Source: an uncultured Prevotellaceae bacterium
Lineage (GTDB): Bacteria; Bacteroidota; Bacteroidia; Bacteroidales; Bacteroidaceae
Assembly (NCBI GenBank): GCA_947166305.1
Contig: CAMVDV010000001.1
Location: forward strand, 62,001-126,000
Length of the DNA: 64,000 bases
Direction: 5' to 3'
Shown here one piece after another: positions 44,386 through 53,249 of this stretch (its first letter is position 1; every line of letters starts with the position of its first letter). A model generated the notes under the pieces. The model had not been told where the DNA came from. It saw nothing but the letters and a program-made list of their open reading frames with translations, and did not search any database. A program made the position numbers and the translations under genes.

Positions 44386-45594
44386 TCAGTCCTCGCAGAG
44401 GAGACGGATGTTGTCGATGAAGAGCTTGTTGCCTATTGAGCCACGGAAGTAGGCTCCCTGCCAACTGCTGGCGAAGCCGATGATGAGGCTGTAGCCTTTG
44501 TTGGCCAACACTTCGGGGTCTATCTCTGCTTTGTACTCCACGGGAATCACCACTTCCTGCCATTCGTTGGTGAGGCCGTGGATGGGTGAGTCGGAGAGCT
44601 GGTCGGTGCCGTCGGCATTGTAGTGGTGTGGCAGTCGGCCAAGCGCAACGATGCTGGGGCTGGACAGGACGTCGTTGCCGTCGAGCTGTATCTTGTTGCC
44701 CTGAGCGTCCTCGTTGCGATAGAGCACGACGTAGGCATCCGGCTCATCTACCACTCCCGGTTCGGGTTCGCCGTTGCGGTTGAGGAACGCTTCGCCTTGC
44801 TCTGTGCGCAGCCAGACGCGGAATTGTACCGGCTTGTGCGTGAAGGGCGAGCCGAATTGTGTGGCCTTGAGTGCATCCTTCAGGGCGTTGCCCACGTCGA
44901 AGATGCCGTTGAACATCGAACCGGAAGCGATTCTCATGTTTACCATCTTGCCGAAAGGACCCGTGTCGCGCGTCTCGAGCTTCAGGCAGGCGCTTCCGTC
45001 GGGGCCTTGCCCTATGGCTGGTGTGGAAGGATAGTCCATGGGCATGGCTGACGACTTGCTAATCTTGAAGCCGGGATTGCCGTTCTTCCACTGACCGTCG
45101 GTGAAGACATCTGGACCTTTCCAGACGTAGTATTTCCCCGAGGCGTCGAGTTCGAATTCTTCGAAATCGATGAAAAGGTTGCCTTCGCTGGGCTTGTCGT
45201 GCAAGACGCTGATGCTATATTCGCGACTCCACACTTTGTCTTGCGAAACGATGCGGAACTTGTGGACCTTCCCTTCAGCGAAATCGAGGGCGGAACCATT
45301 GCGGAAAGGCTCGGGACCGCTCTCCGTGAGATGGAAGATGGCAGCCCCCGGGGTGACACAGAGCGTGACGGGGAGCATTCCCACCTCGGCGTAGCTGCGC
45401 GTGGTGAAGGTGATTTCGGTGTCTGTGGAGATGATTGTCTGCAATGTGTCGTAGTCGTGATAGAAGACGTCGGCAGGTCTGTCGAGATGCAGGCTGACGC
45501 TTTCGATGTCGCACTCCGTTCCTTCTGCTTCCTTCTGGATGCAGGCGGACAGGAGAAGGGCACAGGGTGCGAGCAGGAGAGTGTGCTTGTTCAT
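44386..45594 (-). CDS. PCMD-domain lipoprotein (putative carbohydrate metabolism domain)
   Basis: A 402-residue predicted lipoprotein. ATG 45594 gives MNKHTLLLAPCALLLSACIQ with a lipobox (LLSAC); the frame extends 12 codons upstream without merit. Residues about 30-120 form an Ig-like domain (TEITFTTRSYAEVGMLPVTL). The C-terminal two thirds match the PCMD domain: FIDFEEFELD...YYVWKG, QFRVWLRTEQG near 250, DAYVVLYRNEDAQGNKIQLDG near 275 and IGFASSWQGAYFRGSIGNKLFIDNIRL near 375. PCMD proteins often accompany polysaccharide-use genes; no direct function is known. The -7 element is at 45628-45635. Confidence 0.85.
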   Translation of the reverse strand: MNKHTLLLAPCALLLSACIQKEAEGTECDIESVSLHLDRPADVFYHDYDTLQTIISTDTEITFTTRSYAEVGMLPVTLCVTPGAAIFHLTESGPEPFRNGSALDFAEGKVHKFRIVSQDKVWSREYSISVLHDKPSEGNLFIDFEEFELDASGKYYVWKGPDVFTDGQWKNGNPGFKISKSSAMPMDYPSTPAIGQGPDGSACLKLETRDTGPFGKMVNMRIASGSMFNGIFDVGNALKDALKATQFGSPFTHKPVQFRVWLRTEQGEAFLNRNGEPEPGVVDEPDAYVVLYRNEDAQGNKIQLDGNDVLSSPSIVALGRLPHHYNADGTDQLSDSPIHGLTNEWQEVVIPVEYKAEIDPEVLANKGYSLIIGFASSWQGAYFRGSIGNKLFIDNIRLLCED

Positions 45595-45627
45595 GCTTTT
45601 TTTTGTGCTTTTTGTTTTTTCAGCGTG

Positions 45628-45635
45628 CAAAGGTA
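45628..45635 (-). promoter_or_regulatory. Candidate -7 element for the PCMD lipoprotein (TACCTTTG)
   Basis: Plus-strand CAAAGGTA, 34 bp before the start codon. Confidence 0.6.
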
Positions 45636-45699
45636 CAACTTTTTTTCTATGTCGGAAAGTTTTTTTGGTACAAATGTTTCTTTTTACCGTTATTCTGCC

Positions 45700-46440
45700 C
45701 TATTGTTCCACTACTGTGCGCTTGATGACGATGTCCTGCAGGGGTCGGTCGTCCTCGTCGGTTTCTGTGGCTTGGATTTTCCCCACGATGTCGAGTCCTT
45801 CGATGACCTCGCCGAAGACCGTGTACTGCCCGTCGAGGTGAGGTGTGCCGCCTCGCATGATGTAGTCGTCCACCATTTGAGGCGTCAGCTCGATGCCTTT
45901 TTCCTCGAGCATCTGTCGTACCTTGCGGATGTCGGCTGCCGCTTGCTTCCGACCCCAGACGATGTAGAACTGGCAGCCGCTGCTCTCCTGGTTGGGATTC
46001 ACGTCGTCGGGCTCGCGCGCCGCAGCGAGTGCGCCCCGCCAGTGGTAGAGGTATGGCAGGCAGAACTCTGCCGGGATGGTGTATCCGGTGTTCCCTTCGC
46101 CCAGATGCTTGCCAGGCTCTGCGCCACGGCTGTCGGGGTCGCCGCCCTGAATCATGAAGTCTTTGATGCAACGGTGGAAGAGGGTGCCGTCGTAGAAGCC
46201 TTCGCGGGAGAGCTTCAGGAAGTTCTTTGTGTGCAGAGGCGTATCGTCGGAGAGGGCGACACGGATGTTTCCTACGCTCGTCTCGATGCGGACGATGTGG
46301 CGTTTCTCCTTTCGCTTGGCATCGACGGGGAGTGCCGTGAGGCAGAGAAGGGCGAGGAGAAGGAGCGTCGTCGCCCTACGCTTCAGCCCGATATGGCGTG
46401 GGGTGGGGTTTGACCCATGCGCATGGAACGATGGACCCAT
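45700..46440 (-). CDS. Cyclophilin-type peptidyl-prolyl cis-trans isomerase (exported)
   Basis: Exported foldase. The cyclophilin domain is clear: VRIETSVGNIRVALSDDTPLHTKNFLKL, LFHRCIKDFMIQGGDPDSRG, QESSGCQFYIVWG and LDGQYTVFGEVIEGLDIVGKI. An insertion holding REPDDVNPNQ and a helical segment is common in Bacteroidetes forms. The signal peptide is LKRRATTLLLLALLCLTALPVDA, but no ATG lies at its beginning. The nearest in-frame ATG codons (46446, 46440) lie inside a palindromic 22-bp array, 30 to 40 bp after a good -7 element. The start given is therefore a choice; a CTG at the signal peptide is possible. Confidence 0.8.
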   Translation of the reverse strand: MGPSFHAHGSNPTPRHIGLKRRATTLLLLALLCLTALPVDAKRKEKRHIVRIETSVGNIRVALSDDTPLHTKNFLKLSREGFYDGTLFHRCIKDFMIQGGDPDSRGAEPGKHLGEGNTGYTIPAEFCLPYLYHWRGALAAAREPDDVNPNQESSGCQFYIVWGRKQAAADIRKVRQMLEEKGIELTPQMVDDYIMRGGTPHLDGQYTVFGEVIEGLDIVGKIQATETDEDDRPLQDIVIKRTVVEQ

Positions 46441-46477
46441 GCGCATGGAACCATCGACCCATGCGCATGGGTCAAAG
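46412..46477. repeat. 22-bp array, family I (3 units, 66 bp), overlapping a promoter and gene start
   Basis: Units start at 46412, 46434 and 46456, each with GACCCATGCGCATGG. The third forms the perfect 18-bp palindrome GACCCATGCGCATGGGTC (46456-46473), which touches the -7 element of the cyclophilin gene. Confidence 0.88.
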
Positions 46478-46480
46478 GTA
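46473..46480 (-). promoter_or_regulatory. Candidate -7 element for the cyclophilin gene (TACCTTTG)
   Basis: Plus-strand CAAAGGTA. The predicted transcript start falls inside the adjoining 18-bp palindrome. Confidence 0.55.
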
Positions 46481-46567
46481 AGGGCACAGGGTTCTGGGCG
46501 AGAGAGTGCGCCGCGAGGGGTGCCGGCGGCTGCCGGACGGAGTGGAGAGATGTTAGGTGATTGCATA

Positions 46568-48724
46568 TTAGGTCTGTGATAATTGGTTTCGGATGATGCG
46601 TGCCACTTCCCTGCCGCACTGGTCGGCGTTGTAGAGCCGCTGTGCCAGGGCCAGTCCTCGCCTGCCCATCGCCTCGGCTTCGGCGGGGTGGTCGTGGATG
46701 AAGCAGAGCCTCGTCTTCCATCCCTCCACGTCGTCCGGGTCGATCCAGAAGCCGCATCCTTCCTTTTCGATGTCCATCGGCATCTGAGGATTGCGGGTGC
46801 AGAGGATGGGGAGGCCAAGGGCGAGGGCTTCCACCACGGTGGTCAGGCCCACGGTATAATTGCTTCGCCTACAACAGATGCAGACGCATCGGCTGCGGCT
46901 GACGTACTGTGCTATCTCGTGCGGAATGGGTCGGTCGCCATAATGGATGTCGATGTTGCCGCCCTCGGCGAGCAGTCGGTCGAAGTATGGCTGGCGTTTC
47001 TTCTCGGCAAAGAGCGTCAGGTGGAGTCCCGTCTCGCGGAACGCCCGCAGCAATGTCTCGTAGTCCCGGAGCTCCTTGCCTGTGGAGATGAAGGAAAGGC
47101 TGCAGCCCCCTCCCCGCTCCCCCTTTGGGGGAGTGCCACAATCCCGTTGCCCTGCCGCTCCGAAGCACTCCCCCAAAGGGGGAGCGGGGAGGGGGCTTTC
47201 TGCCCGAAGCCTTTCGTAATAGTCAAGATCCGCTCCCCAATGCACCATACTCATGCGCCGTGGGTCGGCTTTCGGCGAGCGAAGGCTGTCGTCCATCAAC
47301 TTCTCGGAGAAGAAAATCATGTGGTCCATGCCCCGATAGAACAGGCGTGCCAAGGCTTCGCGCAGGGGATTCCTGGCTTCGACGACGGGCTGGTGGTGCC
47401 ACACGACGATGGGCCGGCGGTAGAGATGCAGGGCGCGAAGGAGGATGACGGGCTCGATGCCGTAGGTATGCGTGGCGTAAAGCAGGTCGAAAGGCTTGCT
47501 GCAAGTGAGCACTCTCCACGTCGCTACGAGCGTGTCCCTCAGCCTTTTGTAGGTATGTCGCTGTCTGTGCCAGACGATGTCAACGCCGTGGCCCCTCAGT
47601 TGCAACGCGCCGTAGAGGAAATGCGAAGGGAACGTTCCCTGTTTCCACTCGCCGATGATGCGCTCGACGTCTTGGGTGTGATAGAAATAGACCCTCGGCT
47701 TTTGGTTCTCCCCCTTTGAGGGAGAGCCGGAGGGCCACTTCCCGCTTAGCCACGGCACACGCTCCACCATCGGGACTGCCAAGAAGCAAAGCACGAAAGC
47801 CAAGGCCACGATGACCATCAGGTCGGGCAGACTCCCACGAATGTTATGGCCAAGAAGGATGCTTATGTAGGCGTAGCTCAGCACAATCGGGTAGTGCATC
47901 ACGAAGAAGACCATGCTGTGCTCCCCGATATAACTCACCAAAGGCACTCTCGGCGTAGGCAGCGAGAGCAAGATTCCCGAGATGCTCAGCAACGAAAGGG
48001 GCATGATGAGGAGCACATTCCAGAAGGGTCCTATCCACTGGTTCGTTTTCATTTCGTACTCGCCGTGCAGGTAGATGTTTGCCGCAACGAACCCTGCGAA
48101 CAATATCAGACTGAGGAAGAAGGCTTTTTGCCTGGTCATGCCATCAAGAACCTTGTGCCAGACCTTCCCGATATAAAAGAAGAAAGTGCCGCAAAAGACG
48201 TTGTCGAGGAGGAACCACATGGGGTTTCCTTGCCGATAGAGCCAGTAGCCTATGGCCGGGAAGCACAGGACGAGCCAATGAAGGTTGCGCACTTTCTCGA
48301 TGAAGTGCATGAGGATGTAGGTGGAGAAGAACGAGAGGAGGAACCACAGCGGACTGTTTCCGAAGGTGAATCCCTCGCCGAGCCAGTCGAACTTCGCTAC
48401 CTTTCCGACGGCTTTGGCCAGTCCTTCGGGGAAGAGGCTCAGCCAGAAGAAGGCCAGGACGAAGCCGATGATGCCCCACGAGAAGTAGGGCACGAGCAGC
48501 CGACGCACGCGGTCCTTGAGATAAGGGAGCGTCGCACCGGTGATACCCTTGTTGAAAAAGCCCGCTTTGAAAAAGAAGAAACTCATGAAGAAGAACGTCC
48601 AGAACATCGTTTCCTTCCACCACGATGCCTGTCGCAGCTGTGTCTGACAGACGGCATGAAGCGTCACCATCCTGATGATGCACAGCCCGCAGAGCAAGTC
48701 GAACGCGTTGTTTCGTTTCTTCAT
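46568..48724 (-). CDS. Membrane acyltransferase fused to a GT4-type glycosyltransferase
   Basis: A 718-residue two-domain protein. Residues 1-335 are an acyltransferase-3 type membrane domain with about ten helices (NNAFDLLCGLCIIRMVTLHA, the catalytic His in this segment; FFMSFFFFKAGFFNKG). Residues about 345-718 are a GT-B glycosyltransferase: YATHTYGIEPVILLRALH, VVWHHQPVVEARNP, MVHWGADLDYYERLRAES, SFISTGKELRDYETLLRAF, YTVGLTTVVEALALGLPILC. Two C-rich palindromic repeats are built into it: one at the domain junction (WPSGSPSKGENQ, 47708-47726) and a 94-bp one inside the transferase (47104-47197, about 30 residues). Likely role: surface polysaccharide assembly. It could be two ancestral genes fused by repeat sequence. 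Confidence 0.82.
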   Translation of the reverse strand: MKKRNNAFDLLCGLCIIRMVTLHAVCQTQLRQASWWKETMFWTFFFMSFFFFKAGFFNKGITGATLPYLKDRVRRLLVPYFSWGIIGFVLAFFWLSLFPEGLAKAVGKVAKFDWLGEGFTFGNSPLWFLLSFFSTYILMHFIEKVRNLHWLVLCFPAIGYWLYRQGNPMWFLLDNVFCGTFFFYIGKVWHKVLDGMTRQKAFFLSLILFAGFVAANIYLHGEYEMKTNQWIGPFWNVLLIMPLSLLSISGILLSLPTPRVPLVSYIGEHSMVFFVMHYPIVLSYAYISILLGHNIRGSLPDLMVIVALAFVLCFLAVPMVERVPWLSGKWPSGSPSKGENQKPRVYFYHTQDVERIIGEWKQGTFPSHFLYGALQLRGHGVDIVWHRQRHTYKRLRDTLVATWRVLTCSKPFDLLYATHTYGIEPVILLRALHLYRRPIVVWHHQPVVEARNPLREALARLFYRGMDHMIFFSEKLMDDSLRSPKADPRRMSMVHWGADLDYYERLRAESPLPAPPLGECFGAAGQRDCGTPPKGERGGGCSLSFISTGKELRDYETLLRAFRETGLHLTLFAEKKRQPYFDRLLAEGGNIDIHYGDRPIPHEIAQYVSRSRCVCICCRRSNYTVGLTTVVEALALGLPILCTRNPQMPMDIEKEGCGFWIDPDDVEGWKTRLCFIHDHPAEAEAMGRRGLALAQRLYNADQCGREVARIIRNQLSQT
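47104..47197. mobile_element. 94-bp palindromic element inserted in-frame in the glycosyltransferase domain
   Basis: Perfect 33-bp inverted repeats (47104-47136 and 47165-47197; begin AGCCCCCTCCCCGCTCCCCC) around a 28-bp centre. It encodes residues near PLPAPPLGECFGAAG...PPKGERGGG, with no counterpart in the surrounding GT-B fold, and lies in the linker between its two halves. Confidence 0.85.
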
Positions 48725-48768
48725 GAAGTAGATGATTGTCTTTTTTTAGTTCGGAATGACCTGTTCTC

Positions 48769-48861
48769 GGACGTGGCACGCCGCGTCCCTACAGGGAGAG
48801 ATTGTTGGGTGGCTGTACCTATTTGCCGGCTTTCGGACGCGGCACGCCGCGTCCCTACAGG
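48769..48861. repeat. Two direct copies of the GGACGYGGCACGCCGCGTCC repeat
   Basis: Copies at 48769-48795 and 48835-48861, same orientation, 66 bp apart (three times 22). Each can form a short hairpin and ends CCCTACAGG. Related to the ends of the elements at 15531 and 37913. Confidence 0.75.
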
Positions 48862-48892
48862 AGGTTGTTATTAAATTTGAATTTTGAATTTA

Positions 48893-50341
48893 TCAATTTT
48901 GAATTTTCTTATTAAATAAATAATGTATAGTTTCGCGCATAATCTTTGCTCCGCTCAGCCACATGATGCCGCCGTAGAGGATGGCGGCGAGCACGATGCG
49001 GCTCAAAAGCAACAGCCAAAGGTTGTCGATTCCCTTGGTGAGCCACCAGGTGAGGCCAAGGACGATGAGCGTGAAGACGAGGAAAGGCACCGTGTCCCGC
49101 AGGGCTTCCATGAAGGTGAGGCCCGTCAGTCGCCATGCAAACCACTGCCAGATGGCAAGCCACGCAATGTTGAGAGCGACGAAATAAACTACCATGGGAA
49201 GGAATCCGAAAGGATAAAGCAGGATGAGGCCCGTCCAGACTGCGATGCATTGGCCCACGGTGCAGGCCATGTTGACGTCGCTTCGGCCCCGACTCAGCGT
49301 GAGGTTGCTGTAGAGACTGGTCAGGGGAACGAACGCTCCGTGCAGGCAAAGCAGCGAAAGGATAAGGCCGCTCTCCCTCCATTTCTCGCCGCCGGCAAGC
49401 AAGATGAACTCCTGCGCCACCAATCCCAGCCCAAGCATCGCGGGGAAACTGACGAAGGAAATGAACCGAAGCATCTTCCGAAACACCTGCCGATAGCGGC
49501 CAATGTTGTCCGTCACCTGTGCCAGGGTGGGCTGACTGGTGCTTGTCACCATGCCGTTTATCGTGCCGCAAGCCATGTCGTTCCACTTCTTTGCGTTGGA
49601 ATAGACGCCTGCCAAGTGGTCACCGAAAAAGCGACCCAGCAGGACGGAAAAGGCGTGGAGGTTCAGGATGGTGACGATGTTCGTGAGCATCAGCTTGCTG
49701 CTGAAGCCAAACATACGCCATGCGGGAGCAAGGCAGATGCTGAGTGTGGGTCGCCAGGGCGAGAAGAACCAGGCCATGGCCTGCGTGACGAGGACAAAGC
49801 AGACGGCCTGCGCCACGATGGCCCAATAGGCAAAACCCCTGACGGCCATGGCGATGCCCACCATCCCGGAGAGCAGCATCGCCGTGAGGGAACAGAGTCC
49901 CAGCTCCCTGACGCGCAAGTGACCGAAGAGATAGGCACGCTGCACGGTGCCGAAGGCCGAGAGGAGGAAGCCGAGGAAGAGCACGCGGGCAAGTGGAATA
50001 AGGTCGAGGTCGTCATAGAAACGCGCGATGAGCGGGGCGCAATGCCACAGGATGACGTAGAGCGAGGCGCTCACCAGCATGTTGAACCAAAAGACGGAGT
50101 TGTACTCCTCGTGCGTCGGTTCGCGTCGATTGCAGAGCGCCGCCATGAATCCACTCTCTTGGAGAGCGTTGGCAAGGGCAGCGAAGATGTTCAGCATCGC
50201 CACTTTGCCGTAGTCTTCCGGCGTGAGATAGCGGAGCAGAACAAGTCCGAAGGCGGCTCCAATCACCTGCATCAAACCGTTCGACAACCCGCCCCAGAGC
50301 ATTCCGCCGGCAGTCTTGCTTTTCAACGATTCCTGTTCCAT
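48893..50341 (-). CDS. MOP-family lipopolysaccharide/polysaccharide flippase (Wzx-like)
   Basis: A 482-residue inner-membrane protein with about 14 hydrophobic helices, matching the polysaccharide transport (PST) branch of the MOP superfamily; it would flip lipid-linked oligosaccharide units. The start at 50341 (MEQESLKSKTAGGMLWGGLSNG) is the conserved N-terminus, whereas the frame extends upstream only through low-complexity sequence. Motifs: LLRYLTPEDYGKVAMLNIF near residue 40 and ALCNRREPTHEEYNSVFWFN near 75. It sits upstream of the acyltransferase-glycosyltransferase gene, 168 bp away, in the same direction, consistent with a shared role in surface glycan export. Confidence 0.9.
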   Translation of the reverse strand: MEQESLKSKTAGGMLWGGLSNGLMQVIGAAFGLVLLRYLTPEDYGKVAMLNIFAALANALQESGFMAALCNRREPTHEEYNSVFWFNMLVSASLYVILWHCAPLIARFYDDLDLIPLARVLFLGFLLSAFGTVQRAYLFGHLRVRELGLCSLTAMLLSGMVGIAMAVRGFAYWAIVAQAVCFVLVTQAMAWFFSPWRPTLSICLAPAWRMFGFSSKLMLTNIVTILNLHAFSVLLGRFFGDHLAGVYSNAKKWNDMACGTINGMVTSTSQPTLAQVTDNIGRYRQVFRKMLRFISFVSFPAMLGLGLVAQEFILLAGGEKWRESGLILSLLCLHGAFVPLTSLYSNLTLSRGRSDVNMACTVGQCIAVWTGLILLYPFGFLPMVVYFVALNIAWLAIWQWFAWRLTGLTFMEALRDTVPFLVFTLIVLGLTWWLTKGIDNLWLLLLSRIVLAAILYGGIMWLSGAKIMRETIHYLFNKKIQN

Positions 50342-50349
50342 TGCGATTG

Positions 50350-50357
50350 CAAAAGTA
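50350..50357 (-). promoter_or_regulatory. Candidate -7 element for the flippase gene (TACTTTTG)
   Basis: Plus-strand CAAAAGTA only 9 bp before the start codon. If real, the mRNA is nearly leaderless. Confidence 0.45.
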
Positions 50358-50565
50358 CGAAAAAAATTAAGAATGAAGAATGAAGAATGAAGAATTATTT
50401 GCCGGAAGCAAAAAAATGGAAGCCGAGCCTTCATTTATCGAGCAGGCTGAGGGGCAACTGATCCGTTGTTGGCCGAGGTTTCTCCCCGGAAAAACCTGAG
50501 TCGCCGCACAGGGGAAACGGCCTCTTGGCAGGCTGACATTGCAAGCACCCGCCGGAGGGCATGGA

Positions 50566-50653
50566 AACGTCGCCTGCGGAAATTGCCATCGTCGCCTGCG
50601 GAATTGTCCATCGTCGCACGCGGAGATTGCCATCGCCGCACGCGACGTTTTGT
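50566..50653. repeat. 22-bp array, family A, locus 5 (4 units, 88 bp)
   Basis: Units start at 50566, 50588, 50610 and 50632; core TCGTCGCMYGCGGARATTGC. First and last units have complementary ends (AACGTCGC / GCGACGTT). It lies between divergent genes. Confidence 0.85.
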
Positions 50654-50748
50654 CGCTCCGGCGCGCCTCCTTCAAATGCCCGCCAGTGTTTTTTCATGTT
50701 TCCAACAAATAATTCTTCATTCTTCTTCTTTAATTCCTATTTTTTTTG

Positions 50749-50756
50749 TATCTTTG
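50749..50756 (+). promoter_or_regulatory. Candidate -7 element for the V-ATPase D-I-K genes (TATCTTTG)
   Basis: TATCTTTG followed by GCAGCCG, 20 bp before the subunit D start. Confidence 0.65.
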
Positions 50757-50775
50757 CAGCCGCAATCAGACAAGT

Positions 50776-51381
50776 ATGGCTATAAAATTCCAATATAACA
50801 AGACCTCGCTGCAGCAGATAGAGAAGGCTCTGAAGATGCGTCAGCGCACGCTGCCCATCATCAAGAGTAAGGAAACGGCGCTGCGGCTGGAAGTGAAGAA
50901 AAGCAAGCAGGAAGCCGAAGACCTGGAGCAGAAACTGCAAAGTCAGATAGCAGGCTACGAAAAGATGTACGCCCTCTGGGGCGAGTTCGACACGTCGCTC
51001 GTCAGCCTCGACGACGTCGAATTGGGCGTCAAGAAGATAGCCGGCGTAAGGGTTCCCGTGCTCAACAACATCAGCCTCAAGGTGAAGCCCTTCGGCCTCT
51101 TCAGCGCCCCGAAGTGGTACTTCGATGGAATCAAGCTCCTGCAAGGCTTGGCGAAGACCGCCGTGGAGCGTGAGTTTGTCTTTGCCAAGCTGCACCTTCT
51201 GGACCACGCGCGTAAGAAAACCACTCAGAAGGTCAATCTGTTTGAGAAAGTACAAATCCCTGGCTATCAAGAAGCCGTGCGAAAGATAAAACGTTTCATG
51301 GAGGACGAGGAGAACCTCTCCAAGTCGTCGCAGAAGATTCTGAAGTCGCTTCAGGAAAAGAGAAAGGAGGACGTGGCATGA
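50776..51381 (+). CDS. ntpD: V-type ATP synthase/ATPase subunit D
   Basis: Central-stalk subunit of the V/A-type rotary ATPase. The 201-residue protein begins MAIKFQYNKTSLQQIEKALK; an upstream in-frame start falls in the promoter region. Long helical N- and C-terminal segments forming the coiled-coil stalk are evident (LRLEVKKSKQEAEDLEQKLQ and FMEDEENLSKSSQKILKSLQ). The gene overlaps subunit I by four bases (ATGA). It has its own promoter; subunits E, A and B, which usually precede D in Bacteroidales, are not upstream here. Confidence 0.92.
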   Translation: MAIKFQYNKTSLQQIEKALKMRQRTLPIIKSKETALRLEVKKSKQEAEDLEQKLQSQIAGYEKMYALWGEFDTSLVSLDDVELGVKKIAGVRVPVLNNISLKVKPFGLFSAPKWYFDGIKLLQGLAKTAVEREFVFAKLHLLDHARKKTTQKVNLFEKVQIPGYQEAVRKIKRFMEDEENLSKSSQKILKSLQEKRKEDVA

Positions 51382-53249
51382 TTGAGAAGATGAAAAAACT
51401 CACCTTCCTGGTGACTCAGAAGGAATACGACGGGTTCATCGAGGGCCTCAGAGAGCAAGGTGTGGTCCACGTCCAGCAACTCAAGTCCGGACAGACCAGC
51501 CCGGCATTGCAGTCGTCGCTCGAGCTTCGGCTCCGCTACAAGCAAGCCATCGACTATCTCGACATTTCCCGAAAGGCTTGGGAAAAGGAAGCAGAGGGAA
51601 ATTCAAAATTCGAAATTCAAGATTCCAGCACGCTGCTCGAGCAGGTCGAAAAACTCAAAGCCGAGGAGATTCGCCTGCGTCACGACATCGACGAGGCAGA
51701 GAAAAACATCGAACGTCTGGAGCCTTGGGGCAATTTCAGCTGGCAAAAGATACAGGAGCTGCAGCAGAAGACCGGCATGACCGTGTACTTCTACGCCTGC
51801 GCCGCCAAGTCCTTCCGGCAGGAATGGGCAGAGAAGTATTTCGCCATTCCCGTTGACGACTACCGCAAGCGCACCTACTTCCTGGCCTTCTCCGACGCCG
51901 AACCCGACATCAAGGCAGAGCGTCTGGAGCTTCCCGGCGGGTCGCTCAATCAGTATCGGCAGGAGTTGGCAACCGCACAGGAAGCTCTCCAAAGGAATCA
52001 CGACACGACCTGTCAGGTGGCACGCCAGTATAAAGATGTGCTCGAGGCAGGTCTCCGTCAGGCAGAAGGCGAGATACAACTGCATCAAGTAGAGCTTTCG
52101 GACGAAAGCATCGCCGACGGTGCCGTGCGTCTCCTCGTGGGATGGACGCTCGCGGAAAAGGCCGATGCACTCACCAACTGGCTCGACGAACGCCATCTCT
52201 ATTATACAATTGAGGACCCGGCCTACGAAGATGATGTGCCCGTCAAGATAAAGAACGGCAGCTACACCAGCCTCTTCGAGCCCATCCTCCGTATGTATTC
52301 GCTCCCCAACTACCACGACATCGACCCGAGCCTCTTCTTTGCTCCCTTCTTTATGCTCTTCTTCGGACTCTGTCTCGGCGATGGCGGCTACGGACTTCTC
52401 GTGCTCTTCGGTGGCATTTGGCTCGCCTTGAAAGGCAACGAAGAGACTAAGAAATACGGACGCCTCGGCATCTGGCTGGGTTTGGCCACTACCGTGTGCG
52501 GTCTCCTCATGGGCACCTTCTTCGGCATCGACCTGACACAACAGGAATGGGCGTTCTTGGCGCCGGTGAAGCCCTACTTCATCAACGACAATGGCATCGG
52601 CAAGATATTCGGCTACTCGCCCATGATGGTCATCTCCGTCATCATCGGTTTCGTGCAAGTTCTCTTGGGAATGGTGCTCAAAGCGTGCAAGGCGTGGAAG
52701 AACTATGGCTTTGCCTACTCCATTGGCACCTTCTCGTGGGTGGTGGCGCTACTCTCGGCGATTGCCCTCTTCGGCTTGCCTGCTTGCGGAATTGCCCTGC
52801 CACAAGGACTCGTTTACGCGCTCTACGGACTCATCGCCGTGAGCGTCGTCGGCATTTTCCTCTATAATAATCCGTCGGCTTACAAGAACCCGATTACCGG
52901 TCCGCTGTTGAACATTGGCGGAGGCGTTTGGGCAACCTACGGAATGTCGACTGGCTTGCTTGGCGACCTGCTGAGCTACATCCGTCTCTTCGCACTCGGC
53001 TTGACGGGTGGCGTGCTGGGAGGCGTGTTCAATTCTCTTGCCATCGACCTCACGTCCAGTCTGCCTTGGTTCATTCGCTGGTTGCCGATGGTGATCATCC
53101 TGCTTGCAGGCCACGGCATCACCTTTGCCCTGAGTATGATAAGCGCCTTCGTACATCCCATGCGACTCACCTTCGTGGAGTTCTTCAAGAATGCCGACTT
53201 CAGCGGCGGCGGCAAGGAATATACTCCCTTCAAGGTGGTGAAAGGCTAA
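51378..53249 (+). CDS. ntpI: V-type ATP synthase/ATPase subunit I (a-type)
   Basis: Membrane stator subunit that provides the ion half-channels. The 623-residue protein has a cytoplasmic coiled-coil N-terminal half (MIEKMKKLTFLVTQKEYDGF, to about residue 310) and a C-terminal half with about eight helices from PSLFFAPFFMLFFGLCLGDGGYG onward. The essential arginine fits DLLSYIRLFALGLTGGVLG near residue 535, with MSTGLLGDLLSYIRL matching the family signature. It overlaps ntpD by 4 bp and is followed 208 bp later by the c-type subunit. Confidence 0.93.
   Translation: MIEKMKKLTFLVTQKEYDGFIEGLREQGVVHVQQLKSGQTSPALQSSLELRLRYKQAIDYLDISRKAWEKEAEGNSKFEIQDSSTLLEQVEKLKAEEIRLRHDIDEAEKNIERLEPWGNFSWQKIQELQQKTGMTVYFYACAAKSFRQEWAEKYFAIPVDDYRKRTYFLAFSDAEPDIKAERLELPGGSLNQYRQELATAQEALQRNHDTTCQVARQYKDVLEAGLRQAEGEIQLHQVELSDESIADGAVRLLVGWTLAEKADALTNWLDERHLYYTIEDPAYEDDVPVKIKNGSYTSLFEPILRMYSLPNYHDIDPSLFFAPFFMLFFGLCLGDGGYGLLVLFGGIWLALKGNEETKKYGRLGIWLGLATTVCGLLMGTFFGIDLTQQEWAFLAPVKPYFINDNGIGKIFGYSPMMVISVIIGFVQVLLGMVLKACKAWKNYGFAYSIGTFSWVVALLSAIALFGLPACGIALPQGLVYALYGLIAVSVVGIFLYNNPSAYKNPITGPLLNIGGGVWATYGMSTGLLGDLLSYIRLFALGLTGGVLGGVFNSLAIDLTSSLPWFIRWLPMVIILLAGHGITFALSMISAFVHPMRLTFVEFFKNADFSGGGKEYTPFKVVKG

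Noticed and set aside
48923..50383. Plus-strand frame of 486 codons opposite the flippase
   Set aside because: Highly polar, His/Glu/Lys-rich translation of the antisense of membrane helices; not protein-like.
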